Below, in pieces: positions 9,453 to 18,249 of a stretch of DNA of 56,022 bases. The notes beneath the pieces are model-generated. The model searched no databases. It saw only the letters and a program-made list of their open reading frames with translations, and had not been told where the DNA came from. The position numbers were made by a program, and so were the translations under genes. Each line of letters begins with the position of its first letter. Within the stretch, counting starts at the first letter, position 1. Source of the stretch: Rhizorhapis sp. SPR117 (GTDB taxonomy: Bacteria; Pseudomonadota; Alphaproteobacteria; Sphingomonadales; Sphingomonadaceae). The DNA is taken from contig NZ_JAKKIE010000026.1 in NCBI RefSeq assembly GCF_021742065.1, forward strand, positions 1 through 56,022. Reading direction: 5' to 3'.

Positions 9453-10697
9453 GTGACACATTTCGCCGCTGCTGACGTCATGACGCCAACGCGCCGCCAT
9501 TGGCTGAAGGCGTTCTTCGTTCTTGCGCTTTTTCTGCTTCCCGCATTCATTACGTCGCATCCACCCCAAGGGCATCTGGTCGGGACGGATCAATCACAGT
9601 TGGCCAAGCGCTCCAATATTCTACGCCTTCCGACCGTCCCTGCAGTCGATCCGACTCAAGCCTTGCCGGTGGACAGAGACAAAGCGCGATTGCTCAATGC
9701 TGACGTGCCGTTCTCCGCACGTCCCAATCCCGCCGCGCGGCCATTCCGACTGAAGGGTTCTGCCGCCGATCTGGCTCGTGCGACGGACTGTCTCGCCGCT
9801 GCCCAATGGTATGAAGCGGGCGATGACGCGCCGGGACAGCAGGCGGTTGCTCAAGTGGTCATCAACCGCCTGCGTCATCCCGCCTTTCCAAAGTCTGTCT
9901 GCGGAGTCATTTTTGAAGGCGCCCAACGTGCGTCGGGCTGTCAATTCACCTTCACCTGTGACGGAGCGCTTACCCGTACACCATCGCAAGCAGCATGGCA
10001 GCGCGCCCGCACCATTGCCCGGGCGGCACTATCAGGATCGGTGTTTGCCGAAGTTGGCAATGCCACCCATTACCATACCGACTGGGTCGTGCCCTATTGG
10101 AGCAGCAGTCTGGACAAGGTGGCTGCTATCGGAACCCACCTGTTTTTCCGGTGGAAAGGCTGGTGGGGTACTCCGGCGGCGTTCCGTTCGGCGCGCATAG
10201 GAACAGAACCGTCCATTCCCACCATCGCTCGCCTTTCCTCCGCCCATGCACAAGATTTGCCGACCGGATCAGAGGAACAGCCCACTTTAGCAGATTCTGC
10301 TGGCGGACAAGTCCCCATAGCCAAAATCCTCCCGGTATCGGTTGGCCAGCGCTTTGGCTCGGCAGAGGTCGTCGCCGCCGACTCGGATGGCGCCTCCTTC
10401 ATCGTCGCGCTGGACAAGAATGCCTCGCCTGAAGGCTTTCAGACGCAGGCACTGGCCTTGTGCGGCGGGCGGCCCCGCTGCCGTGTCATGGGCTGGACCG
10501 ATGCGGCCCGAACGCCCGGTGGCTTTCCTGTCTATCCTGGCCTGCTCGACGCCATGGCCTATAGCTATATGCGCGATGGCGGCACGCGTTTCGAACGCTC
10601 CCTATGGAATTGCGAGGAATTTCCGCGCACCGTGGCCAGTCAATGCATGGCGAGCCGTAATCCCGTGAAAGTGGCTGCCGTCAGTCGAGCAGGATAG
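9453..10697 (+). CDS. Membrane-anchored SleB-type cell wall hydrolase
   Basis: A 414-residue protein. Near the N-terminus is one hydrophobic segment (AFFVLALFLLPAFI), a membrane anchor or uncleaved signal. From about residue 105 comes the Hydrolase_2 (SleB) fold: CLAAAQWYEAGDD with the catalytic-type Glu, QVVINRLRHPAFP, CGVIFEG, GCQFTFTCDG and HYHTDWVVPYW. SleB-like enzymes are lytic transglycosylases; in Gram-negatives they remodel peptidoglycan. The C-terminal 180 residues are not recognised. The start is GTG at 9453 with AGGA upstream; ATG at 9480 has no ribosome site. It is separated from cysK by 128 bases in which I see nothing. Confidence 0.8.
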   Translation: MTHFAAADVMTPTRRHWLKAFFVLALFLLPAFITSHPPQGHLVGTDQSQLAKRSNILRLPTVPAVDPTQALPVDRDKARLLNADVPFSARPNPAARPFRLKGSAADLARATDCLAAAQWYEAGDDAPGQQAVAQVVINRLRHPAFPKSVCGVIFEGAQRASGCQFTFTCDGALTRTPSQAAWQRARTIARAALSGSVFAEVGNATHYHTDWVVPYWSSSLDKVAAIGTHLFFRWKGWWGTPAAFRSARIGTEPSIPTIARLSSAHAQDLPTGSEEQPTLADSAGGQVPIAKILPVSVGQRFGSAEVVAADSDGASFIVALDKNASPEGFQTQALALCGGRPRCRVMGWTDAARTPGGFPVYPGLLDAMAYSYMRDGGTRFERSLWNCEEFPRTVASQCMASRNPVKVAAVSRAG

Positions 10698-10710
10698 AGT
10701 TCGCTCCCGA

Positions 10711-12513
10711 TCAGGCCACGGCGAACATATCCGGCTCCAGCGCCATCAAAGCCTCCGCACCGCCCTCGATCTTGCGGCGCAGCGCGCCTGCGTCAGGCAT
10801 GATCCGTTCGGCAAAAAAACGCGCGGTGATCAGCTTTGCTTCCAGAAAGCGGGCATTGCCCTCCCCCGCTTCAAGCATATGAACGGCAGCGCTCGCCATA
10901 CGTAGCCACATCAGACCCACCGATACGATACCCATGATGTGCATATAGCTATAGGCAGCCGCACCGGCATTATTGGGGTTCGTCATACCATTCTGCATCA
11001 GCCACATCGTAGCGGCCTGCAACTGCGCGTTGGCTTTTTCGAGTGCTTCGGCAAAAACGGCCAGTTTTTCGTGCTTTTTGGCTTCGGCCACCTCGGCCGC
11101 AACTATTTTGAAAAAAAGCTGTATCGCTCGACCGCCATTCATGGCCAGCTTGCGGCCGACCAGATCCATCGCCTGCACCCCGTTGGTGCCTTCATAGATC
11201 ATCGAAATGCGTGCATCGCGGACATATTGCTCCATGCCCCATTCCTTGATGTAACCATGCCCGCCATAAACCTGTTGTGCGTTGGTGGCGATTTCATAGC
11301 CCTTGTCAGTGCCATAGCCCTTGATCACCGGGGTCAACAGGGAAATGAGATCATCAGCAGCCTGCCGATCTTCCTCACTCCCCGCGTCATGAGCAAGATC
11401 CACTTGCAACGCACCCCAAAGGCACAAGGCACGCAGTCCTTCTGTCAGCGCCTTGCTTTCCATCAGCATGCGACGAACATCTGGATGAACAAATAGCGTA
11501 TCGGCCTTTTCCTGCGTATCGGCCGGACCCGTGAGCGCCCTGCCCTGCCGCCGATCACCGGCATAGATGACGGCATTTTGATAAGCGACCTCACCTAATG
11601 ACAGCCCTTGCAGACCAACGCCCAATCGCGCCGCGTTCATCATGATGAACATGGCGGCGAGACCTTTATTCTCCTCACCCACCATCCATCCGGTCGCGCC
11701 ATCATAATTCATCGCACAGGTTGAATTGCCATGAATGCCCATTTTCTCTTCAATGGAGCCACAGGATACGGCGTTCCGCTCACCCAGCGAACCATCATCA
11801 TTCACCAGATATTTTGGCACGATGAACAGTGAAATACCCTTGCTGCTTTCCGGGGCATCCGGTGTCTTTGCTAGCACCAGATGAATGATGTTTTCGGTCA
11901 GGTCATGTTCGCCGGACGAAATGAATATCTTGGCCCCGGTAATGGCGTAGCTGCCGTCAGCGTTGGGCACAGCGCGGGTCCGGATAAGACCCAGATCCGT
12001 TCCCGCATGCGGCTCTGTCAGGTTCATGGTGCCGCCCCATGTGCCAGCAATCATTTTGGGCAGATATTTTTCCTTCTGCTCCTGGCTGCCTTTTGCGATG
12101 ATGGCGGATGCAGCGCCAAGCGTCAGGCCATTATACATGGCGAAAGACATGTTCGCACTGATCAGATATTCCTCGAACGCGGTGGACAGAACATGCGGCA
12201 TAGCCTGCCCGCCAAATTCCTCCGGCATGGATAGCGTCGTCCATCCGCCTGCGACGAATTGATCATAGGCTGCCTTGAATCCGGCAGGCGTTGAGACGCT
12301 GCCATCGTCGTGTCTTGTGCACCCTTCTCTGTCGCCGGATTGGTTGAGGGGAAAGAGGACTTCCGCAACGAAACGTCCACCCTCCGTCAATACGGCATCG
12401 ACCATGTCGGGCGATGCACTGGCAAAACCCGGAAGATTTGAATAACGCTCAAGCTGCAAAACATTATCGAGGATGAACCTGGTGTCTGTCACCGGCGCGG
12501 TATAGCTGGGCAT
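10711..12513 (-). CDS. Acyl-CoA dehydrogenase (DmdC-like, with C-terminal extension)
   Basis: A 600-residue flavoenzyme, about 200 longer than classical acyl-CoA dehydrogenases, in the group that carries an extra C-terminal helical domain (DmdC / FadE12-like). Visible are FAD/substrate segments (NLTEPHAGTDLGLIRTRA, KIFISSGEHD), QVYGGHGYIKEW, and the catalytic region RISMIYEGTNGVQAMDLVGRKL with the base Glu in YEGT. The start at ATG 12513 has GGAG eight bases upstream; the frame is open ten codons further without support. It is last in a minus-strand run behind a MerR regulator 60 bases upstream, suggesting control of acyl-CoA oxidation. Chain-length preference cannot be read. Confidence 0.87.
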   Translation of the reverse strand: MPSYTAPVTDTRFILDNVLQLERYSNLPGFASASPDMVDAVLTEGGRFVAEVLFPLNQSGDREGCTRHDDGSVSTPAGFKAAYDQFVAGGWTTLSMPEEFGGQAMPHVLSTAFEEYLISANMSFAMYNGLTLGAASAIIAKGSQEQKEKYLPKMIAGTWGGTMNLTEPHAGTDLGLIRTRAVPNADGSYAITGAKIFISSGEHDLTENIIHLVLAKTPDAPESSKGISLFIVPKYLVNDDGSLGERNAVSCGSIEEKMGIHGNSTCAMNYDGATGWMVGEENKGLAAMFIMMNAARLGVGLQGLSLGEVAYQNAVIYAGDRRQGRALTGPADTQEKADTLFVHPDVRRMLMESKALTEGLRALCLWGALQVDLAHDAGSEEDRQAADDLISLLTPVIKGYGTDKGYEIATNAQQVYGGHGYIKEWGMEQYVRDARISMIYEGTNGVQAMDLVGRKLAMNGGRAIQLFFKIVAAEVAEAKKHEKLAVFAEALEKANAQLQAATMWLMQNGMTNPNNAGAAAYSYMHIMGIVSVGLMWLRMASAAVHMLEAGEGNARFLEAKLITARFFAERIMPDAGALRRKIEGGAEALMALEPDMFAVA

Positions 12514-12573
12514 CTCTTGTCTCCGATTATGTTTCTGGGGCAACGTGCGCCGAAATGGACCAATAGCGAAGTG

Positions 12574-12987
12574 TCAGTTTCGTTCCTCATCCATAGCAAC
12601 GAACCGTGACAGTTCCTTTATGGCCGAATCGATGTCTGCCTTTTGCCTGGTCAGCAGGTCTATACGTGCCTGACATTTTTCAATCGTGACACGACGCTGT
12701 TCCGTGCGGCCATCATCACGATCATATAGATCAATCATCTCACGGATTTCGGCCAGACTGAAGCCCACGCGCTTGCCCCGCAATATCCACGCTAGCCGCG
12801 CACGGTCGCGATGCGAATAAATCCGCGTCAAACCGCGTCGTTCGGGTGCGATCAGGCCTTCATCCTCATAAAAGCGCAGTGCGCGAGCGGTAATGCCGAA
12901 TTCTTCGGACAATTCCGAAATACTGTGGCTTTCGCGATCCGGAAGGTCAGGCATTTCTATGCCTGCAATGTGAACTGAAGGTGGCAT
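12574..12987 (-). CDS. MerR family regulator (LiuR-like)
   Basis: A 137-residue DNA-binding protein. A winged helix-turn-helix of MerR type starts at about residue 22 ([26 protein letters not shown], then [27 protein letters not shown]). A coiled-coil dimer helix follows ([30 protein letters not shown]). No metal-binding Cys cluster is present, which fits LiuR-type regulators of branched-chain amino acid or fatty acid breakdown rather than CueR/ZntR types. The start could also be ATG 12954, which keeps the whole wing. The next gene is an acyl-CoA dehydrogenase, its likely target. ACGTAAA repeats just upstream may be its operator. Confidence 0.82.
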   Translation of the reverse strand: MPPSVHIAGIEMPDLPDRESHSISELSEEFGITARALRFYEDEGLIAPERRGLTRIYSHRDRARLAWILRGKRVGFSLAEIREMIDLYDRDDGRTEQRRVTIEKCQARIDLLTRQKADIDSAIKELSRFVAMDEERN

Positions 12988-12999
12988 AGCGTAATATTG

Positions 13000-13020
13000 C
13001 TTTACGTTTACGTTCGCGTC
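13000..13020 (-). promoter_or_regulatory. Candidate MerR/LiuR operator before the merR gene
   Basis: On the plus strand the segment reads CTTTACGTTTACGTTCGCGTC, two tandem TTTACG-type half sites plus a CGCGTC variant, 13 bases upstream of the merR start and touching the stop codon of the lipoprotein gene. LiuR-type regulators are known to bind ACGT-rich repeats. Assignment is by resemblance and position only. Confidence 0.35.
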
Positions 13021-13549
13021 AACCTCCAGCTTTTCCTCCGGTACATAGGGGATCGCCGTCAATAGCGCGCACAGAATGCGCAGCCTGTATGCTGTCCGAT
13101 ATTCGCGGCAAGGCCACGCCAGCAAAGGACGCACGCTCCGAACATAACTTGTCGCATTCCAGATCGACCGCACCCGCCATGGCGATACGGTCCCCCTCGT
13201 ACTGCGCAACCATGATGCAGCGGGAAGGCTTGTCGAAGCGCAGTACTAGCATGCGGCCAACCTGCTTGGCCCGGCCCCGTCCGGTACAGCGGGATTTGCC
13301 ACCCGAATAGGCCGCCGCCCCGAAACGATATTCACGTTCGCCATCAGGCACGAGGCAGAGCGCATCAGTGCCGCCTTCGTGGCGGCGCTGGAAAAGGCCG
13401 ACAGGATCGGTCCTGGACACATCGACTATCGCACCGCTGTCAATCGCGGCCTGTTCCAGATCGGGTACGTCGTCGGCTGGCGGTGTGGAACGCGACTGTC
13501 CATCGCTGCATGCAGCCAAAAGCAAAAGCAGAGCGATGCTAGTCCGCAT
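13019..13549 (-). CDS. Putative lipoprotein of unknown function
   Basis: A 176-residue protein I do not recognise. From ATG 13549 it has a short leader, [13 protein letters not shown], with a lipobox ending at Cys, so it is expected to be lipidated. The mature part has many Cys ([29 protein letters not shown]) that could pair in the periplasm. It resembles small conserved sphingomonad hypotheticals found after hisI. Its start overlaps the hisI stop by 11 bases, and merR follows 31 bases downstream, so the four genes could form one transcript. Confidence 0.72.
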   Translation of the reverse strand: MRTSIALLLLLAACSDGQSRSTPPADDVPDLEQAAIDSGAIVDVSRTDPVGLFQRRHEGGTDALCLVPDGEREYRFGAAAYSGGKSRCTGRGRAKQVGRMLVLRFDKPSRCIMVAQYEGDRIAMAGAVDLECDKLCSERASFAGVALPRISDSIQAAHSVRAIDGDPLCTGGKAGG

Positions 13550-13913
13550 CGTCCGCAATCCGCTCCAGCCCGCCATCTGTCACTCGGCGATAGAAGCAGC
13601 TTGTCTCTCCCGTATGGCAAGCGGGGCCGGCAGCGTTCGCGCGCAGCCAAATGGCATCCTGATCGCAATCGACCCGCATTTCCACAACGGTCAGAATATG
13701 GCCGGAGGTCTCGCCTTTCTTCCACAACCTGTCCCGGCTGCGCGACCAGAAATGCGCTATGCCCGTTTCTCTGGTCAAGGCAAGCGCCTGTGCATTCATA
13801 TGCGCCACCATCAGGACATCACCGGAAATGTGATCGGTCACTACAGCCGTCACCAAGCCATTGGCGTCATATTTTGGATCGAGCACATTACCGCTCTCGC
13901 GCATATTCGTCAT
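13539..13913 (-). CDS. hisI: Phosphoribosyl-AMP cyclohydrolase
   Basis: A 124-residue enzyme of histidine synthesis that opens the purine ring of phosphoribosyl-AMP. Family landmarks are [33 protein letters not shown], then [10 protein letters not shown] with Mg-binding acidic residues and Zn-ligand Cys, and [13 protein letters not shown] with two more Cys. It has no fused HisE domain, which is usual in alphaproteobacteria. The start could be ATG 13913 or ATG 13904; the latter is better spaced from GCGGGG. It stands alone from other his genes and heads a run with a lipoprotein and merR. Confidence 0.93.
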   Translation of the reverse strand: MTNMRESGNVLDPKYDANGLVTAVVTDHISGDVLMVAHMNAQALALTRETGIAHFWSRSRDRLWKKGETSGHILTVVEMRVDCDQDAIWLRANAAGPACHTGETSCFYRRVTDGGLERIADDAD

Positions 13914-14139
13914 GCCCCGCTCTATAATGGGTTAGCGCCGCATTTACAAAATATTCGCTATCCTCTGCGTCGATGGAGTCACCCGGAAACCTCTACTCTG
14001 TAGCCATTAAGCAAAAATTGGGCCTGTTCCGGCAGCTTTTTTGTGACAATAGGGCGACAAACCGCTTTCTTGCCTCTATATGCGCGAACAGGAAGCGGTG
14101 ACATGGCCGCTCATGCTTCGGCAACGGGTTTTGCAATAG

Positions 14140-15600
14140 ATGCTAACGACACATCCTTTCGACGATGACAAACTGCGCGAAGAATGCGGGGTTTTTGGGA
14201 TCAGTGGCGCTGAAACAGCGTCGGCCATGGTCGCGCTTGGCCTCCATGCTTTGCAACATCGTGGGCAGGAAGCGGCGGGAATCACCAGTTGGGATGGGGT
14301 GGAATTCCACACCCATCGGGCTATGGGGCATGTAGCGGGCAATTTCGATCGCGATGAGATCATTCGCGGCCTGCCTGGGGGCGCTGCGTGCGGCCATGTC
14401 CGTTATTCAACCACGGGCGAAACTGCACTGCGCAATGTGCAGCCGCTTTATGCGGAACTGTCGTCGGGCGGCTTTGCGGTCGCCCATAATGGCAATATTT
14501 CCAATGCGATGAAACTGCGCCGTGAACTGATCCGCCGCGGCTCCATCTTCCAGTCCACTTCTGACACCGAAGTGATTATCCACCTTGTCGCCACATCCAC
14601 CTATCGCACCTTGCTCGACAAGTTCATTGATGCGCTGAAACAGGTCGAAGGCGCCTATTCCCTTATCTGCATGACACCCGAAGGCATGATCGCCTGTCGT
14701 GATCCGCTCGGTATTCGACCGCTGGTCATGGGCAAGCTGGGCGACGCCACCATCTTTGCTTCGGAAACCGTTGCTCTGGATGTCGTCGGCGCGGACTATG
14801 TTCGCAGTATAGATCCGGGTGAACTGGTCATCGTTACCAATGGCGGGGACGTCCGATCCATGCGTCCGTTCAGTGAAAGCCATTCGCGCCCCTGCATATT
14901 CGAACATGTCTATTTTTCGCGCCCCGATTCCATCGTCGACGGTTCGTCGGTCTATTCAGTCCGTAAAGCTATCGGTGCGCAGCTTGCGATCGAAAATCCG
15001 GTTGAGGCGGATTATGTCATCCCCGTGCCCGACAGCGGCGTTCCTGCCGCCATCGGTTATGCGCAACAATCCGGGATATCGTTCGAACTGGGCATTATCC
15101 GTTCGCATTATGTGGGCCGTACCTTCATTCAGCCTAGTGACAAGGTTCGGCATCTGGGCGTCAAGTTGAAGCACAATGCCAACCGCGCCCTGATTGCGAA
15201 CAAGCGCATTGTCCTTATCGATGACAGTATCGTGCGTGGCACGACATCGCTGAAGATTGTGCAGATGATGCGAGAAGCTGGCGCAAAAGAAGTGCATATG
15301 CGCATCGCCAGCCCTCCGACGCGGCATAGCTGTTATTATGGTGTCGATACCCCTGAACGCGCCAAGCTGCTGGCACATAAGCTGGATGTTGAGGGGATGC
15401 GTGACTTCATTCGCGCCGATAGCCTTTCTTTCATTTCCATTGACGGCCTCTACAAAGCATTGGGAGAGGCGAAACGTGCGGATATACGACCGCAATATTG
15501 CGATGCCTGCTTCACCGGGGATTATCCAACGACACTGACCGATCAGGACGAGGCACAGGTCACGGACCAGCTCTCGCTTCTTGCTGAACGGGTCATGTAA
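14140..15600 (+). CDS. purF: Amidophosphoribosyltransferase (Fe-S type)
   Basis: A 486-residue enzyme for the first committed step of purine synthesis, PRPP plus glutamine to phosphoribosylamine. The N-terminal glutaminase nucleophile is Cys16 in EECGVFGI, exposed after removal of a 15-residue propeptide. The PRPP loop is VLIDDSIVRGTTS. Four Cys placed as in the Bacillus-type enzyme (RPCIFEHVYF, HSCYYG, YCDACF) indicate a structural [4Fe-4S] cluster and propeptide processing. It has its own promoter region of 226 bases after the divergent hisI, and an SDR gene follows 92 bases downstream. cvpA, often next to purF, is absent. Confidence 0.95.
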   Translation: MLTTHPFDDDKLREECGVFGISGAETASAMVALGLHALQHRGQEAAGITSWDGVEFHTHRAMGHVAGNFDRDEIIRGLPGGAACGHVRYSTTGETALRNVQPLYAELSSGGFAVAHNGNISNAMKLRRELIRRGSIFQSTSDTEVIIHLVATSTYRTLLDKFIDALKQVEGAYSLICMTPEGMIACRDPLGIRPLVMGKLGDATIFASETVALDVVGADYVRSIDPGELVIVTNGGDVRSMRPFSESHSRPCIFEHVYFSRPDSIVDGSSVYSVRKAIGAQLAIENPVEADYVIPVPDSGVPAAIGYAQQSGISFELGIIRSHYVGRTFIQPSDKVRHLGVKLKHNANRALIANKRIVLIDDSIVRGTTSLKIVQMMREAGAKEVHMRIASPPTRHSCYYGVDTPERAKLLAHKLDVEGMRDFIRADSLSFISIDGLYKALGEAKRADIRPQYCDACFTGDYPTTLTDQDEAQVTDQLSLLAERVM

Positions 15601-15692
15601 ACCAACTTGAACATTCCACATCGTTCGCCCTGAATAGTCGTTGAGCCTTTGATATGCTCAGAAGCAACCGATCATGATCAGACAGGCTTTGA

Positions 15693-16406
15693 ATGACCGA
15701 CAAACCCTTCACCGGAAAACTCGCCCTCGTCACCGGCGCAAGCCGCGGCATCGGCGCCGCGATTGCACAAGCTTTTGGGGCTGCGGGCGCGCATGTGGTT
15801 TTGACTGGCCGCACGGCCGGAGGTCTGGAAGAGGTTGAAGAACATATTCACGCGCTTGGCGGCAGCGCGACCATCGCTCCCCTTGATCTCACCGACGCTG
15901 AAAGCATCGGTCGACTGGCTGGCGCAATATCCGAACGATGGGAGGCGCTCGACATTCTCGTCCTTAATGCGGCCATGCTTGGCACGCTGACGCCCGTCGC
16001 CGCCATTGACCCCAAGGAATTTGCGCGACTTCTCACACTCAATCTTACGGCACAACAGGCGCTGATCGCGGCTTTCGACCCCATGTTGCGCAAGAGTATG
16101 GACGCTCGCCTGGTAGCGATCACCTCCAGCGTGGGCCAAACACCGCGTGCCTATTGGGGGGCTTATGGCGCATCGAAGGCTGCGTTGGAAACATTGGTGC
16201 TCAGCTATGGAGAGGAAGTCCGTAACATCAGCAATGTCCGCACCGCGATCATCGATCCCGGCGCCACCCGCACTGCAATGCGAGCCAAGGCATATCCCGG
16301 CGAAGATCCAGCATCACTGAAAAGTCCCGAAACAGTAGCTCAAGCTGTAATAAACCTGGTCAGCAACGATGTGCCCACAGGTTATCGTTTGCGAGTTGAG
16401 GGATAG
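15693..16406 (+). CDS. SDR family NAD(P)-dependent oxidoreductase
   Basis: A 237-residue classical short-chain dehydrogenase. The cofactor motif TGASRGIG is at 14-21 with Arg40 after the second strand (LTGRTAG), pointing to NADP. NAA is at 92-94, the catalytic Ser near 145 (ITSSVG), and Tyr158 and Lys162 sit in YGASK. The substrate is unreadable. Close homologues often sit beside purF in sphingomonads, which suggests simple synteny rather than a purine role. It ends 6 bases from the convergent DUF481 gene. Confidence 0.85.
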   Translation: MTDKPFTGKLALVTGASRGIGAAIAQAFGAAGAHVVLTGRTAGGLEEVEEHIHALGGSATIAPLDLTDAESIGRLAGAISERWEALDILVLNAAMLGTLTPVAAIDPKEFARLLTLNLTAQQALIAAFDPMLRKSMDARLVAITSSVGQTPRAYWGAYGASKAALETLVLSYGEEVRNISNVRTAIIDPGATRTAMRAKAYPGEDPASLKSPETVAQAVINLVSNDVPTGYRLRVEG

Positions 16407-16412
16407 CAACGA

Positions 16413-17315
16413 TCAAAAATCGTATATGAGCGTGACCTTGCTCAGCGTGTCAAAACTCTCCTCGGCAAGCTGAGCCCCGCTTTCATACGCAGTGCTGTAG
16501 GAAAACCGTGCCGACAAACGCGCTATAACCTTTGCATCCAGTGCGGTTAGCGATGACAGGCTGGTCTTGTCCTTTTCTATATAGGCATATGCATTTTGCT
16601 GAAATGTCAGGGTCGGCGACAATTTCCAGTTGAAATCAAGCGATGAACGCAGACCCAACCGATCCTCCCAACCGTCATCCGTATATTTTACATGGCGATA
16701 GGATGGTCCGGTATCGATGGATAATTTGACGCGCTCGCAATCGATAAACTGATAACCAAAACCGGAAGAGGCAGAATATCGGCTGTCAAACCCTACCAGT
16801 GGATCGCGTTCATATTGCAGCAAACCATAGCTGAAGGCTTTTGGGCTGATCTGATAACGAGGTTCGTAAGCGAACAGCATATTTTCGCGCGATACCTCGC
16901 CATTGGCACGACGATAATCGGCATTGGCGCGCAACAAATGCTTCCAGCGTAGCCCTTCCCGCTTCAAGTTCAGGCCGCCGCTAATGCCAAATTCGCTAGC
17001 CTTTCCGGTCGAGCGGAAAACGCCAAATTCGCCTTGGCCACTCCATAAGTCCCAAAAATGTGCTGTCCGGATATGCTGCGCCCGCTTGTTTGCTGCTTTG
17101 GTATCATGGTCGCTGATCATCGCATCGATTTCGGCGATCGCATCGGGGTAGGTCTGCCGTGCAATCTTTGCGATAGCGCGCACATCTGATTCATCGCCGT
17201 TCGCGATTGCAGCGGTCAGCATCTCACGCACCGCATCCGGCATGACACTGGATGGGTCAGCAAAAGCACGTGCGGGCATTAAAAGCAGCGAAAGGGCTAT
17301 GATGGTTCGAAACAT
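16413..17315 (-). CDS. DUF481 family outer-membrane beta-barrel protein
   Basis: A 300-residue exported protein. The signal peptide is MFRTIIALSLLLMPARAFA|DP. A helical spacer (REMLTAAIANGDESDVRAIAKIARQ) precedes a run of alternating polar/hydrophobic strands typical of DUF481/YdiY barrels: GGLNLKREGLRWKHLLRANADY, FGYQFIDCERVKLSIDTGPSYRH. It ends in Phe (LIYDF), the usual signal for insertion by the BAM complex. Function of the family is unknown; salt- or acid-linked expression is reported for E. coli YdiY. It is probably monocistronic. Confidence 0.82.
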   Translation of the reverse strand: MFRTIIALSLLLMPARAFADPSSVMPDAVREMLTAAIANGDESDVRAIAKIARQTYPDAIAEIDAMISDHDTKAANKRAQHIRTAHFWDLWSGQGEFGVFRSTGKASEFGISGGLNLKREGLRWKHLLRANADYRRANGEVSRENMLFAYEPRYQISPKAFSYGLLQYERDPLVGFDSRYSASSGFGYQFIDCERVKLSIDTGPSYRHVKYTDDGWEDRLGLRSSLDFNWKLSPTLTFQQNAYAYIEKDKTSLSSLTALDAKVIARLSARFSYSTAYESGAQLAEESFDTLSKVTLIYDF

Positions 17316-17335
17316 GGCTATGATCTAAGCTGCTA

Positions 17336-17815
17336 TCAGATGATGTCCCTGAATTCCTTCAGGATATCCCGATAAAGTTTCCTTTTGAACGGAACGATCA
17401 TTTCGGGAAGCTGGTCTGGGTCAGCCCATTTCCAGGCGCGGAATTCCTGATGTTCGGTTTCAATGTTTATATGGCCGTCTGTACCAGTGAAGCGAACCAG
17501 GAACCAGAATTGGCGCTGCCCGCGATACCGACCTTTCCAGATTTTGCCGATGAGTTCGTCGGGAAGATCATAATAATATTCCTCCTTAGCCCGCGCCAAA
17601 ATTTGGAGATGGGGTTCAGTAATCCCCGTTTCTTCTTCCAATTCACGGATAGCCGCGCTTTGCGGGTCTTCACCGTCATCGATGCCGCCCTGCGGCATCT
17701 GCCATGCTTCGACACTGGTATCGAGCCGTTGCCCGACAAAAACTTTTCCTTCGAAATTGACCAACATGACACCCGCGCAGGGGCGATAGGGAAGATCCTG
17801 CTTGTTAACGCTCAT
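17336..17815 (-). CDS. rppH: RNA pyrophosphohydrolase (Nudix)
   Basis: A 159-residue Nudix hydrolase that removes pyrophosphate from 5' triphosphate mRNA and so starts decay; it also acts on dinucleoside polyphosphates. The Nudix box is intact at 43-65 (GGIDDGEDPQSAAIRELEEETG, with REXXEE). The family start YRPCAGVMLVN and end EFRAWKWADPDQLPEMIVPFKR fit RppH/IalA. Length is normal. It stands alone, 20 bases upstream of the DUF481 gene on the same strand, so read-through is possible. Confidence 0.93.
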   Translation of the reverse strand: MSVNKQDLPYRPCAGVMLVNFEGKVFVGQRLDTSVEAWQMPQGGIDDGEDPQSAAIRELEEETGITEPHLQILARAKEEYYYDLPDELIGKIWKGRYRGQRQFWFLVRFTGTDGHINIETEHQEFRAWKWADPDQLPEMIVPFKRKLYRDILKEFRDII

Positions 17816-18249
17816 AAATATCCATCGTTCTTCACTCTACGGATTGCAAATAGCCTCTGGAAACAGCGTGATTCCTTCACCCTGTCAGCGATTGAGCCGC
17901 TATAGCCCCGACTCCGTCAATAAAACCACGAATATTGCCTTTGTCCCATGGCATTGATGGTCGGCATACCCTGTTCCGGGCACGCTTTGGCACAAGGGAT
18001 TTCGATTGGCCATGCACCGGAGGTGCCAGTCCCCATCTTCCGTCGTCAATGAAAAATCCGAAATATCCATACCCCGATTGTCGAGAGGCAATGCAATGCA
18101 TATCTGATAGGAAACGGGATGAGGATGACCGCACCACAAGATGTGCAAGAAGCAAGATTGGGCGACCCCCCATATTTTCTACTTTGAAGCGACCCCATTC
18201 CAAGCGTAGGAATGCCAACAAGATTATGTACCAACAGGATTAGAAGATT
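17816..18249. other. 434-bp intergenic region, no gene seen
   Basis: This lies between the divergent rppH and korA genes. Open frames here have no family resemblance, no good ribosome site and poor codon structure. Near the right end two copies of GCGACCCC flank an AT-rich stretch (18161-18193), which could be a promoter region for korAB. No convincing hairpin with a T-run was found. The korA ribosome site is AGGA about 12 bases before its ATG. Confidence 0.5.

Noticed and set aside
17877..18243. Possible small genes between rppH and korA
   Set aside because: Frames on both strands overlap each other, have no ribosome site and no family resemblance.
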